A stretch of 64,000 bases of DNA from Populus alba (lineage: Eukaryota; Streptophyta; Magnoliopsida; Malpighiales; Salicaceae): assembly GCF_005239225.2 (NCBI RefSeq), contig NC_133296.1:744001-808000 (forward strand), in the 5' to 3' direction. Positions 1-13,409 of this stretch are shown piece by piece. Below the pieces are notes generated by a model. That model saw only the letters and a program-made list of their open reading frames with translations. It did not search any database and was not told where the DNA came from. The translations under genes and the position numbers were made by a program. The first letter of the stretch is position 1. Each line of letters opens with the position of its first letter.

Positions 1-1193
1 AAATTTCATAATGCTAAAAATAACTACTCATATTTACTCTAAAAAGAGAGAGAGAGAGAGAGAGAAAGGAGAGAAACATGAAAGAGAAAATGAAAAAACA
101 TAATCTAGCCATTGTAAGAACATTCAAGTTTATTTATTTCTAAACACCATAAAATTTTCTTAATTTATCTAAAATTTAAAATTCTAATTGAAACAAAAAT
201 AATTCATTCTTGATATTAATTTTTTAAAAATAACATGATACTTGTCGAGAGGCATGGAGAGAAGAAAGAACACAAGAAGAGGGAATTAAAATATATATAT
301 ATATATATATAGATTGGGCTTATCTTTCATTAAGCAAGAAGGATAAAGATCCAAGAAAGGTTTTTCTCGTTCATGGTTTGCAATTTGGATAGATGAATCG
401 ACTCTCATCCTTCCCTTTTCCTAGTAACCAAACAACTAGAAGGATGGTAAATCATTCATCCTCTCCTCATTTGACTCAATCCATCCTTCTCTTAGCCATC
501 CCTCCTAACAAATATGGCCTGTAACCTTTATCTTAAAATTAAAATTTTCTTATAAAAAAATAAATCAAGATATTAAATAATAAAATTAAATAAGAATTAA
601 CTAAATAAAAGACACAAAAAACAACCCACACTAACTCAGATTAATCTATCAAGTATTATTCTCAAAATTAAAATAACCTAATAAAAAATAAATAAAACAA
701 ATTATAAAATTTAATTGATCAATATTCAAAGACGAAATTAATTTATATATTAATTAAAAAAATTCAACCAAATTAACCCATCAAATATTACCAAAAAAAA
801 ATATTAATTGAAAAAAAAAAAAAAAAAAAAAACCTATTCTAACAGGTTACTCCTTGTGAGGAGATGACCAATAAAACCCAAATTTTCTTCCCCCTCCCCT
901 CCATGATAATGCACATCAACCATGGTCACAATCACAATAGCGTTTATTTAAAAAAAAAACAATAAAATTATCGATACAAGAACTGTTCAAAAGTGCAAAT
1001 CAGTAGGCGAGAGTAAACGGAAGAAAAATCAAATAACTACAGCTGACTTGACAAGTATACAAGAACGTGTATCTAATCATCGATGTCCGATCTTACCTTT
1101 GATAAGGGACATATGGGGGACTAAGAACCTAAATTCTATGTTGATGAATTACAGATGCCACCTGAGCAAATACAGTATACAATAAAAGGGCTC
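1..1193. other. AT-rich intergenic DNA and 3' flank of the TPR2-like gene
   Basis: No gene is supported here. The stretch holds a GA microsatellite (about 45-65), an AT microsatellite (about 290-311), a poly-A run (811-832), and AT-rich sequence at about 520-830 that resembles in a degenerate way the tandem repeat found at 49.04-49.49 kb. The bases just below 1194 should be the 3' UTR of the minus-strand co-repressor gene. I could not fix a polyadenylation signal. Confidence 0.6.
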
Positions 1194-4100
1194 TCATCTT
1201 TGCAGTTGATCTGGTGTGTGGTTGCTTGTAGTGGATGATGATGTTGTCCGACCATTTAGCACCCCGTTATCTACAGGCGGACTTGTTCCCCACTTCTTTT
1301 CTGATTCTGTGGGTTCTATAACTTTAACAGACCCATCGGTCAACCCAACAGCTAGCTGGTTGGGATCGAGTGGATGAGTAGCAACAACTAGTGGGTGAGC
1401 AGTTTGGCTCCTACAGAATCACACACCCAAGGGTAAGTGTAGATCAAGACGGCACTACTAGTTGTGGGAGGAATAGCAGGTGGCAATGGAAACTCGAGTA
1501 CAAGGCACGCTAAAAACCACATACCCGTTATATGCCGAGGGGGCAATTCGGCATCTAAGTCTCAGGTGATCGGAGTCAAACACTCCAATGTTACCATCAC
1601 TGAATGTGGCGTAAATTAATTGACTGTTGCAAGAGTAGGCTGCATAAGATATGGGTGCAGAAATGGCATCTTGCGGTACCCACTGCAAAGGAAAATCAAG
1701 AGAATGTTGATGCTGTCACTGAATCTCTTAAAGCGGACAATAATAAAATATTTATGTCAAACCTCGTACCTGATGGATACGCTCCATCTTGGAGGCATCA
1801 TATATTGCTAACTGGGTCTCATGAACCACGAGCAAACGAGTCTGATCAGAGTGGAACTGAACACGGGTGTCACCAGTAGGTGACTTTCCTGTTGGAATTT
1901 GAATTGCAACTGATTTTCTTTTCTCCCATGTATCAATGCTCCAGATGCAAAGCTGCAGAAAGTAGCTATTAAGGTGATTGGCGACACAGATACAAAAGCT
2001 ATTTTACACGTGAATGGTTGCATGGTCATATGATATAAGGGTTTCAATAGCGTGACATTTTTAGCAAGCAAAGAATTTATCTGCCAAGATAAACACTTGA
2101 TCTCATATAGTTGGGAGACAGCCAAATAACATGCTCAAACAGTGATTTGAGTGCTGATTATAATCCCCAGGTTATTACTCGGAAATTATCCCCCACCATC
2201 CCTGGAAAATGGCCAGTTCTTCCCTTATAACTTTCAAATTCTATAATATCAATGATATGGATTACAGTGACACCGATCCTTCCCAACTCTTATAAATGAA
2301 AGGAAAAAAGGGGGTTTGGAGTAGGACCTAGAAAACAAAAGGCATATTATCCATGCTTTATCTTTGTTTTCTTCTTTATGATGCAAATAATCCAACCCTA
2401 GCGGAGCACATAAATGGGTTCGGCTACAATAAGCATCCACAGGAAGGCCCCCTCAAACAATGGTAAATATACCAAACCAGCATCTCTGGGGGGCCGAGTG
2501 CACATGCAGCTAACAAACTTTAAACCCAAAATCTAAACTCTCATGAAATAGCCAAGTGCTTCACTATACTAGATTCAATCAAAAGCTGATAGAATAAAAG
2601 CAAGCATCGTTTCTCCCATTTACCTGAGCATCAGCACCTGATGAAACCAAGATATTAAGATTGGTGGAAAAGGCTAAACCAGTTACTCGTTTCTGATGAC
2701 CCTTTAATTTTGATTTTACCTGGAAAAACAAAGCAGAGGCATTAGATCCAGCTAAGAGAGTGGAATCATAATGCAAGAACAAAAATCAACATGTAGATTT
2801 TTAGCAAGTAATCACCTCATCCACTCTGACATTGTATATGTGAATAGTTGAATCCTCCATTCCAATGGCTATGATATTGTTATCCTGTGGATGGAATGCT
2901 AGGAAGGTTGAAGCAGGGGGAGGAGACATGAATGTTGTCATCACCTGCAGACCAACCAATTTATTGAAAATACTAAAAATTATAAAGCTAACCATATTAT
3001 GCAAGACATGCATGTGCAGACAAACCTTAAATGTCATCATGTTGAACAGTGAAACCTTCCCACCAGTGGCTGACATTACATACGAGTCATTCTTAGAGAG
3101 AGCTATGCACGGAACTGCTTCTTCAAGGTTGACACCTGAGACATCATTAGTCATAAGAAGACCACTGTTTGGTTGCCAATGCTGTGGAACGACATTGGCA
3201 GTGGCCTTTTTAATCACCAACCAGCTTCAGAAATCCATTCAACGATAGAAAAGACAAAATAAACAAATCTAGAGAAGCAAAAGGAAAGAAATACATAAAC
3301 TCATTTTTAACCAGATATTACCTTTCCACTTGGATTTTGTTCATTGCGTGGCCACTTCCAAAGCTTCTGAATACCATTTGCTCCTAGTGCTAACATGCCA
3401 ACACCAGAATTTGTATACAGAAGACGAACAACCTGTATAGAAAGATAGAACAGTTGACACATTATTAGAGTAGAAAATCAGGTAATAAAACACAAATAAC
3501 AGAAGAAACTTAAAACACCTTGCTTGATGTATCTGTGCTATCAGGCAATGTAACTAATCGACACTCGCCAGGATCTACAATTTCAGCCAATTGCCAGGGT
3601 TTTGTTTTATCAATTACATCATCCACAGTTCTTGGCTTTTCCATGCTTCTATTCATTGGATCAACTCCATTCTTAAACAAGAAATTCAAAAAAAAAAAAA
3701 GCATTAGTCTCAATCATTTGTTACTGCACAATTATGTTAGAAAAATTATGTTAGAAATTAAGAAGACATAATATCAAAGGGAGAAAAAATATCATAAACA
3801 GGACAGAGCCTTCAAAGGAGGGCCAAATTTCTTAGCAGATGACTTTGTTCACTAAGCAAAAAGTATTAAGCAAACATCCTGTCAAGAACGCAGGGTACAT
3901 GGTGACTTGAAAAGGAGTGCATTGTAAAATGAAGGAAAAAGATGACCCCATCTTCTCTACCATGTAATTGCTAATTAACTAAAACTACAGCTAACAATGC
4001 CTCTCTGTAACGCATGTTAAACTTAGGCCAAGGAAACAATAAACTCAATAAATTCTGCAAGCCCTGAAAGTAGAATGCCAAAATTTTGAAGAAAACATTG

Positions 4101-7100
4101 GTAAATCAAAACTAGAGTTAAAATCACATAGTTGACGTACAATAATCGGAGAAGGCCTGACGGGAGAGCTCCTTTCCACTTTAAGATTCACTGGACTGGC
4201 ATTTACTATGCTAGAAGTGCCAGAAACCTGACCAATGAACAAGAAAAGGTCCAAACAAATCTTAGAACATTAATGCTTTCAAAGAAACAGCCAAGTTTGC
4301 TAAAAGTAATCAACGTAACCTTGATTGCAGCAGATTCCATAGGTGATCTCAATGCTTCAAAAGAATGAGTCTCAACTGCTCTCAATGATCTGAGACCGGC
4401 AGCGTTTGCAAGTATCTTGAATCCATTGTCTGCAGTGGTAACAGCAAGAAGATTCCCTTCCTTGTTGAATCTCAGGCGAGGAAGAGTCTGTCACAATTAA
4501 TATGATTAAGCAACAGTTAAAAAGCAGAGGTGTTCCATAAAAGATAAAAGGCCATTGACAAAAATAACCTGTAGTCCCCCATCTGCATCCGTGGTTGCGA
4601 TGACACTGATATTCTCCATATCCCAAAACTTTATCTGACCATTATCACCAGCAGCCAAAAAGTGGTTTTGGGTAGTGTCAAACTGCACAACACCACCAGG
4701 TGATTTCTTTCTAAACCCAAGAAAACTCCTCTTTACCGATCCTTCACTTTCATTCCATTCAACTAGATAAGAGTCCCCTTCTTCACTTGTTCCACAAGAG
4801 AACAACCTGGAAAAAGGAAAGGAAATGAACAATTGTTGAAACAAGAAAGATCAAACAAGAATAATGCTCAACATGGATTTCATCAGACCTCATAAAAAAT
4901 GTAGAAATGGAGTAGCAGAAAAATAACAAATCAAATTTACAGTATGATTAACTTACCTACTACCATCAGCACTGTAAAGCATCGTAGTACACCGGTGGCC
5001 AGGAGCAACATAATCAACTCTAGATCCTATATTGTCATATAGCCAGGCTTTTATTTTCCCATCAACAGCAGTTGAGAATATGAACTGCAAGCATGCAATT
5101 ACAACAGTCAGTGCCACATAAACAATGCTACACTATATTAATTTAGTAAATGTGATATGACTGTCAACACAGCACTTGAATCACATTCCAAACAATAGTA
5201 ACCGGTTTAACAATCAGCAGAGATGAATGCTTGATAGACTGGCATCAACATAATATAAAAAATATTTTGAATGAGCATGCAGATAGCACAACCACCACCA
5301 CCATGCTAGGGAACCAAGCCATCAATTACAAGAAAATAGATAACTTTCAGTTAGCTTTTTGCTTCTGTTGTAAAATAGAAGATTCTATATTAGGTTGTAT
5401 ATAAATTAGGCAATAGATTTGGTATTAATCAACTGCTATAATTTAGGGGTCACTCCTAATATATGATTTGATTCGGTTTCTGATTTCATGTCTTGTATTC
5501 TCCTTTAAATAATATAGCTGTACAGACTATTTTGAATAAAGTCAATAAACTGATTTCCATAGAATACTGTCTTCAGCTTCCCAAACAGCAATGAGAAGAG
5601 AAATCAATAGAAAAACAGCTGAGCCCTTTGCTTCCATTTGAGATACCTGGATGTTCTCTTTGTGGTGTGGACAGATATTATAAACTGGTGCTTCGTGACC
5701 TTCAAAATTAAACAGCTTCTGTCCCGTCAAATCCCACACCTGTTTCACTTCTTCCATTAGATAACATTGGAACCCTAATTTAATAAAAAAAACTCTCCTG
5801 ACAAGTTATCTCGCTTACCTTTATTAGCTTGTCATCTCCACAGGTGACCACACAAAGTTGTTTGTTTGGATGAGCAAAAGCCAAATCATTAACACCACCA
5901 ACATGGGCATCAATCTACGGTGACAAAGGAAAGTCAATGCTATAGTTACAGATTTTGGTTCAATAGCCAAGCAAGCAACAAGAGATTGAATCACCTCTAA
6001 ATGTTGGCGCAGATCATTTGGTCCACTATATGCATACAAGTGAATCAAGTGCTTATTAAATGCAGCCCCTGTAACGATAAAAACATTAAGATACCAGCAG
6101 CACAACTTAAATGTTTTATCTAACTACTGTTACATACCCACAAAATTTCCATCGGGACTCCATGCAACACGGGTGACAGAAATTGATGCATCTTTGAAAC
6201 CAGAAGCCTGCAAGAAATTGCATATAAGACCCACAAAATAGCTGCTTCAAATTCCCATATGTCACAAGTTACAACAAAGATGTCCAATGAAACCAAAAAC
6301 TTGCCGCCACATTGATGGCATAACAAAGGTTCTTGGTTTTCATTTACAATCAAAGCAAATGGAGCAACGTTGTGAAGAAAATATATTAATACAAGTGCAG
6401 TACAAAAGGATATCAGAGAGGACCTGAAATTGCAATGAACAACCTTGCAAGTCCCAAATCTTGAAGGGCTTTGAAAACAGTCTCTCCCGGGAGATGAGTT
6501 CCCAAAGTGTAATTTCACCATTAACAGAACCAACTGCTCAAATGACACAATAAGTTAGAGGGGGGCAGGAATGCAGTAATGTATTCCAATATGATCATTG
6601 ACATATATTATCAATATATATATACCAAGAAGCAATGTGTGCTGAGAAGGATGAAAATCCATGCTCGTGACAGTTGACCCTTGATGCAGGGCAAAAGCTA
6701 CTGTCCTTGGCAGGTCTTCCAGAGACCAAGATGCCTGCTGTCTAGATGCTGGATATGTAGCCTACAAAAGAAAGCCTGTCCATAATTAGCAATGAAACAA
6801 TGGAACCTAGATTTTAAGAACAGTACACATAATGACAAAAAAAAACATTGTGAATTATCCTCAAGTTGTACATGGAGCAAAATTAGCACAAAATACCTCT
6901 TCAACAGATTGGGCAGGCCGGAGACGTTTCATTAGTTCATGATCAGGATTTTGATAATCAACAATACCCGGGGCAGTTGGCGGTGTTCTTTGACGTTTCA
7001 AGACTGAAACTGAGCGACAAGCAAGTATGTTAACCAAGAGTCAACCTCTTAATCATCATTTCCCAACTCCCAAATAACCATATTACCCATGTTACACTAT

Positions 7101-10100
7101 CTGGTTAACTAAAATGAGGTGGAATCAAACAGAGATTGGAAACAGATAGGAAATTATTGGAATTCATGGACCCCATCCCCAACACATCCTTCTTTCTCCC
7201 GCAAAAATATAAGAAAGCATAGGAATAAATGTAACCATTTTGGATCCAAAGACGTGTACCAAGTAAGAATGTGTCATTGATGCAATCAGAGAGAAGTTCG
7301 ATGTTGTTTCAGCTTTACCTCTCTCTCTTTTTTTTTTTAAGTTCCTCAGCTTATCAGTTATCACTATTTTTTAAAAGTGACAGGTTTGCTAAAAAGTGAA
7401 GTAAAACTCAATCAAATTGCAAACCTTGATTTTGAGGAATAGGAATTGATGATGCAGTAACAACAGCTGCTTGAACTGATGAAGAAGCAGAAGCATTTGC
7501 CATCCAACCAGCTAAGGCACCAGCATTAGCTGCTGCACCAGTAGCTGGAAAGGGCTACACACCAAAAAGATGAAATGAATTTTTCAGTGATCAACACCTC
7601 AAAATCAAAAGCCTGTTCTGGGTTAGGAAAATAAACAATTTAAGATATCATACACCATGAGCCCCAAGAGATGTATAAGGAGCAGGCTTTGCAACAGCAG
7701 CAACAGGAAGACTGACAGGTGCAGGAGCAAGAGGACCATTTGTAGGTGAGCATGTGTGGTCTATGAACAAAGTCTTGATGTCTGGGTTCGACCTTGGATG
7801 CTTGCATAATTGGTGCTGCCAGTTCAAACTGCAATGACAAAATAGTCACATGCAATGGCAAACATTGATATGGAAAATATAATCGAAAACATAGCAGCAT
7901 GGAAAATAGATGATAGTAAATCGAAGATCCCCTTTGGTTCAAAGAAAACCATACATCACTGTATGCATATGGTCAAAACATTAACTATGTCAACTGAAAG
8001 CTTCAGAAACAAAATAATTTCAAGTGATCTCCTAAGATGATAACATTAGTAAAAAATGGGGACTCAAGCCATGCTAATTTAATAAACTATGTTATCTGAT
8101 AAATAAAATCTATCTTTAACGCAGAAGAACATGAGAAATGCAGAACTAGCCAAACATAATAAATCACGTACAGCATAAATCAGACCTCATAATAAACAAA
8201 ATGTCCTAATAACAAAAAAAGATGCTCGTTAATCAACCAATGCTATATTAACTTTACCTCTGATTAATTAGAGTCCTCAGTCGAGATGACTTCAAGGTAG
8301 GAAATGCAAGCTTATCACGAAAGAGAGGATTTGCTTCAATTAGCTTTTTTAGCTCTACCAACATGATGCTACGAGCTGTTTTAGTGTCGCCATACTTAGA
8401 CAGCTGCTCATTTTCCCTGTATCAATAACAAGGAGAAAGGATGGTCATTTAAACAAATTAGAGTTCTCTGTGTTTCCATAATTCATATAAGAAAGCGACT
8501 CCATGAATGCAACCCCGCACTTAGTACCACATATTTTCACTGGTTCCACAAAAAATGAGGGGAAGAAAAAAGTTAATAAATAATAGTTGAAAATGAGCAG
8601 GAATTAAGCCTAGCTAAGAAAATCATTTTGTCAACCAATTGATCAATTTCAATATTTTCCCAACACTCAGCAACCAAACTGATCAAGAAGGGAAGTAGAT
8701 GGTGACATTAAACCTTGCTAGATAACCCATACAGCTTAATGAGAGAGAGAGAAATACCTGAAATTGTGAAGAGTTAAAAGCTGAGTGATTTCTTTGTACA
8801 GTTCCTCATTAAATGTCGAGAACACCTTCAAATCACCCACTAAAATTTCAACCGCCTTCGACTTGTCTTGCCTGTAAGTATGAATCAAATACAAAAAAAA
8901 ATGAATGGAACTCTTTCAAATTAGAGTCAGAAAGTTTCCCCAATAAATCTTGATGCAATTTACCGATCAAGCGCTTCTAGGTACTTCTGCTTCCTGATTT
9001 CAAAAAATATCTTCATTGAGTATCTGTTATCATCGACTTTAGTAAACCCCGCTAAGTACTTTTCAACTTCATCCCATTCTCCTGCCAGCACTTTCTCCTC
9101 AAAGTACTTCATGTTGAAATAAAAACCAGATTCCTTCTCAAGCCTAAAGCACACAACATTTGCATTCAATCAGAATTTCTCCATCAATTAAGTCACAAAT
9201 ATTAAAAACCAACAGACCATCCAAATCGCAAATATTTCAACTTTTACATTTTGAATAACCCCAACCCTGACAAAAATAAAATAAAAATAAAAACCCAACT
9301 CTCAGCCCAACAAAACTCCCAACTCTTTCATCACTCAAAGCTCAATAAATCAAAACCTCAAATCACTCAACTACATCTAATCCAACGGCCTCATTCAAGT
9401 TTTCAAAGATAAAATTCAACAATTACAAAGAATTAAGACTTGAAATATTTCCTTCTTTCCCCGATAATCAAAAACAGATCTTTGAAAATTTCTCTTTCCA
9501 TCCAAGTTTTTAAGTTAAAATTCAAAGTTTCAAACTACTAAAAAAATTAACTCAAAATCTTTCTTCTTTCAAAAAAAGAAGACAACCTTCCAAAACTTCT
9601 CTTCCCCGCTCAAAATTTTTCTTTTCCCTGATTTCCTCCACACCATAAAACCAACTTATCCTTTTTTATAAAAAAAAAACAGAGAATATCAGTAAATTTT
9701 TAACAACTTTCAAATTTTCAACTTCCACAAACAGCCAAAAAAACCACCACCACGCCACTTAAATAAGTTTAACAAAAACTAATTAGCACTTTATCTATAA
9801 CTCAACAACCATAAATCCATCCCACATAACAAAAGTTCAAAATCCACAAACAGCACATATAAAATACAAAAACACCAAAAAAAAATACAAATACGTACAA
9901 AATACACACAGAAAGATACAGTAAGCGAGACTTCATTACGATAACGCTTCAAAATCCACTACTTTCACAAACAAATACAAATACATCCAAAAAATACACA
10001 AATACGTACAAATATACATACAGGAAGAGACAGAGGCTTACTTATGGACAGACTCTTTAAATTTTTCTTCTTCGAGAAACTGAAGTATGAGAAACACCAA

Positions 10101-10121
10101 TTCTCTACTCAAAGACGACAT
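1194..10121 (-). CDS. TPR2/TPR3: TOPLESS-related transcriptional co-repressor, TPR2/TPR3 type
   Basis: Groucho/Tup1-type nuclear co-repressor that is recruited by EAR-motif repressors such as Aux/IAA proteins. Twenty-five exons (descending): 10121-10042, 9143-8964, 8871-8758, 8416-8258, 7828-7654, 7554-7425, 7009-6897, 6761-6626, 6533-6424, 6207-6138, 6068-5995, 5914-5819, 5739-5647, 5084-4957, 4806-4569, 4487-4320, 4227-4141, 3671-3519, 3432-3322, 3205-3026, 2944-2816, 2719-2624, 1952-1770, 1682-1525, 1410-1194. They sum to 3378 nt, 1125 residues, close to the family length. The protein opens [20 protein letters not shown] (LisH) followed by CTLH/CRA (to about residue 180), a Pro-rich linker, then WD40 repeats with the signature [19 protein letters not shown]. 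Asn176, the residue hit in the Arabidopsis tpl-1 allele, is present. The C-terminus NHTPDQLQR and the internal SSPVRPS stretch favour TPR2/3 over TPL/TPR1. All introns are GT-AG. TPR2 versus TPR3 is not resolved. Confidence 0.96.
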
Positions 10122-10400
10122 TTTCTTTCGATCAATCAATAAAATTAGCTCTTTAAAGACACTAATTACTACCAAATCTAAGCTTAATTGAGCTGAATTC
10201 AGTGACTTCAGAGCTCAATTAAGGCTCTTAGAGCTCGGAAATCGAGACTACTTCTAGGGTTTCAAGGCTGCGGTTTGAGAGAGAGAGAGGAGGAGATAAA
10301 AAGAGACTTGGTCTCGCTATCTTCGATGCGTTGTAGCTCTTTCTTTCTTTTTCTACTGACCTATCAGTGATAAGTAAATGAAATCATCTGATAAGCAGTT
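10122..10400 (-). promoter_or_regulatory. 5' leader and proximal promoter of the TPR2-like gene
   Basis: Sequence immediately upstream of the start codon at 10121. It contains a purine-rich GA tract on the plus strand (about 10277-10295; CT-rich on the transcript), as is common in plant 5' leaders. No convincing TATA box was found, which fits a broadly expressed gene. Boundaries are approximate. Confidence 0.4.
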
Positions 10401-12270
10401 GGGGTTATATGTTTGCGTATCTGCGTATCGTGATAAGTAGAGTTAAGTGGCGAGCCGGATTCGAAACCACAAATTCAAATCTAGTGAATATTCGCTCCAC
10501 ACGTCCAGTCGGTCCCTCGTTATTTGGTACTGTCGCTTTCGCTTTTTATTTCAATTTATCGCGACTTTATCTATACCTAAACATCTCACGAGTTGTTTCT
10601 ATACATGGGATTTTTTTTCTTTCTTTTTTAAGTAGGGTGTTTGTAATTGTCCTGGTCTTTACTGTTTGGTCTAGAATATTTCTATACATGGGATTTTAGT
10701 GTAGTTTAAAAGAATAGGATTAACAAAATATATTTGATCAAAATTTCTATATAATATATTTTTACACCTAAAGTAAATGAAAATCAGGTTTTTATAAATA
10801 AAAAATATGTTAATTTAGCATATATAAAATTAGATTTCTTTTTAAATTGACACTATTAATTTAAAATTTTGACAAAATAACATTTTTTGAAAAAAATTGA
10901 CAACATAGAATATTTTCACCTTATGACACTTCTGAAGCGCTACATTTAATAAATATTATTATTTTATATTTATTTTTAAGCTTGACAAAATAGTTATTAT
11001 GCTTTAAAAACATGATAACTTAATATGTAGCCTCATTACCAATCCTCTAACTTAATTAATCTGGCGGTTGTATAAACTTGTCGACCGTTTCACACAAAAA
11101 TCATATTTTTATAAACCTTGTCTTCCAACTATGTTTTATGAGTGTCAATGTAGTCGAACTTGCGATAAAAAATGATTTTGAGTAGTTAGGTGTATATCTG
11201 TCACGATTAGATGAAGATCTGCCCAAAATAGATTGCGTGAATGGCCTTCCATATGCATTTATAGATCAATGAGATAAGTCCATGACAAGATAAGGTATGG
11301 TCGCATCAGACTAAAATGATGGCTTTAAAGGGCCATAATTTTTTATATAATCATTGGATCGTGCTCAAAGCTTTATTTTAGACGATGTGATCATAATTCA
11401 ATGCTAGATGCTTTTAATTTCCTAATTAGGTGTGGGATTGGAAGAATAGGAATCGAAATTAAAAATGCGTCAAACTTCGATGGTGTTCCAAAAATTTTAA
11501 AAATGATACATTTTGATCATCTAACTTACAAAATAACACAAGCAATACGATCCCAGTACCTCGGTTTTTTTCAAATTCAATTTTGCTTCAAATTTTTTTT
11601 TTTTTGTTATCTTTTAATCCCATATTGAGAGAGTAGAGAGAGAGGTTACTGATTTTCAGTTGTAAAAAAAAGAAAAATATCATTGGCACCGATCTATGTT
11701 ATAAAAAAGATTGATGTTTGTGTCAAATAGTTCTATTTAATGATGGAAGTTCTTATTATGTTTTTTTTTTTTTATCTTTAAAGTTCATGAAAAAAATATA
11801 TTGAAGTCCCTATTTCTTTTTATTTTTATTTTTGGATTAATCTTGGTTTTTGAGATATTTTTTGGTTTTTATTGAGGTCATGGGTATATTTATAATAGTT
11901 CCAAATATATTCTGGGTCGAAAATTGACATGCACTAATGGGGCTACATAACCATATATAGGGAGATTATTCAACACTCCAATGTAAAAGCAAAGTTACTT
12001 GTAATTAATTTCTTTGAAAGTGTCCTAAAAGTTAGCCGTTGCATAGGTGTAGTCTATAGTGGATTCTTTTTTTTTTTGCATAAATGAATGGTGGCATATA
12101 ATGTAATTAGTAGCAAAACTATGTGGGGATGGAAAGTAGACCTAGCTCTTCACATCGTTATTTATAAAACTGCATAAAATTTTCAACTGTGCCCTAAAAA
12201 CATCATAGGTTGGTCCATTTCGAGTAACATGGTAGAATAAAGGTTTTCTATTCTTGGTTAATAGTTTATC
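10400..12270. other. AT-rich intergenic DNA
   Basis: I see no gene with family resemblance. A 19-bp direct repeat, TTTCTATACATGGGATTTT, occurs at 10596-10614 and 10679-10697. The open frames at 10409-10699 and 11401-11628 are low-complexity and have no recognisable motif, so I do not call them genes. Confidence 0.5.
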
Positions 12271-12274
12271 ATGT

Positions 12275-12475
12275 CGGCTTGTTTGTTTCTGTATTTTAAA
12301 AGTATTTTTGAAAAGATTATTTTTTTTTATTTTTTTATCTACTTCAAATTAATATGTTTTTAGTGTTTTTAAATTATTTTGATATGTTGATGTTAAAAAT
12401 ATTTTTAAAAAAATAAAAAAAATCTTTAACATATATTTTAATATTAAAAATTATTTAAAAAACAACTATAACCAT
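12275..12475. repeat. MITE-like interspersed repeat, family B copy
   Basis: AT-rich block beginning with a TGTTTGTTTCTGTATTTTAA-like edge and holding the family core (TTCAAATTAATATGTTTTTAG, then TTTTGATATGTTGATGTTA). Related blocks lie at about 17000-17200, 18275-18460 and 22650-22845, where the far edge carries CCAAAC/CAAACA as an inverted counterpart. A non-autonomous DNA element is likely. Edges are approximate. Confidence 0.45.
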
Positions 12476-12709
12476 TGAAAAAAAAGAAGAAGCTATGCCA
12501 TTGTTTTTTACAAGGACAATAACGTGCCCTAATTTTTTAAAAACTTAATATTATTTTAATAATTTTTAATTAAAAAACACTTTTCAAAAAATACATATAT
12601 TGCCGAACACACGTTACAAATGAAAAGAAAAGTAGTCATAAAACTAGATTAGAGGTACCAAAAAAAAACACAAAAGAAAAGGAAAAATACTCCACTGGAC
12701 CAAAGACCA

Positions 12710-13107
12710 CCGAAGCCACGTGATCACCCATTCCAAATCTCTCCCACGTTCACAAAATCCTTAAACTGTCCTTTTCACCCCCAACTTTGCCCCCACAAAG
12801 CAAGATCTTGAGCTCTTTATTTGCAACACTCCTTCCCTCACTCTAGTCGCGGGTCCACCAGAAAAAAATGTCTTACCACTACGATCATCTTGTCAGTACC
12901 GTTACGTCTCTTTCGCTTTATGAAAATTTTATCGTGAGAAAATCCTTCAAAATTTCATCATCTCGCGAGTTATCATTTGTTCAATTCAGTTTTAACTTAT
13001 ATGGTCAAGCTTTTCAAAGGCGGTTTAAATTTTTGCAGCTCCTTAAAGGTATCAAATTCGCTCAAATCAATCCTTATACTTTATTGTTATTCAATCGGAC
13101 CCTTTAG
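12710..13107 (+). other. Promoter-like island followed by an orphan 79-codon ORF
   Basis: A C-rich island in very AT-rich surroundings. It has a G-box (CACGTG, about 12718-12723), a CT-rich stretch and an ATG at 12868 opening a 79-codon frame that starts MSYHYDHLVSTVTSLSLYEN. I do not recognise the protein. It looks like a leader plus the first few codons of a gene whose remainder is missing or has decayed. It could equally be chance. No splice model extends it convincingly. Confidence 0.25.
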
Positions 13108-13195
13108 TTGAACTTATTTAATAAATCACCTGAAATGATAAAAAAATAAGTAAAAAGTATTTTAGAAACAGTCAATTAGATAGTTTTGTAAGAAC

Positions 13196-13405
13196 GTGTT
13201 TGGGAGTGTGGTTCAGGTTGCTTTTCAAAGTTTTTTTCATTCAGAAAAGCATGCCAATAATGTTATTTTATTTTTTAAAAATTATTTTTGAGATCAGCAT
13301 ATCAAAATAATTTGAAAACATCAAAAACAAATTACTTTAAAGCAAAAAAAAAAAATTTTAATTTTTTAAAAAGCGTTTTTGGACCGTAATGCCAAACGCC
13401 TCCTA
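13196..13405. repeat. MITE-like interspersed repeat, family A copy
   Basis: The left edge reads GTGTTTGGGAGTGTGGTT and the right edge is GCCAAACGCCTCCTA, so the ends are imperfect inverted counterparts (GTGTTTGG / CCAAACGC). The core is AT-rich and includes TTATTTTTGAGATCAGCATA. Copies with the same architecture occur at about 16805-17010, 21493-21680, 23305-23530 and 50067-50278. About 210 bp, non-coding. Confidence 0.55.
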
Positions 13406-13409
13406 AAAC

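Noticed and set aside
2865..3248. 127-codon plus-strand ORF antisense to the TPR2-like gene
   Set aside because: It is the complement of two WD40 exons and an intron, with no motif of its own.
6120..6548. 142-codon minus-strand ORF taken as a separate gene
   Set aside because: It is intron read-through joining two true exons of the TPR2-like gene (6424-6533 and 6138-6207), partly in the wrong frame.
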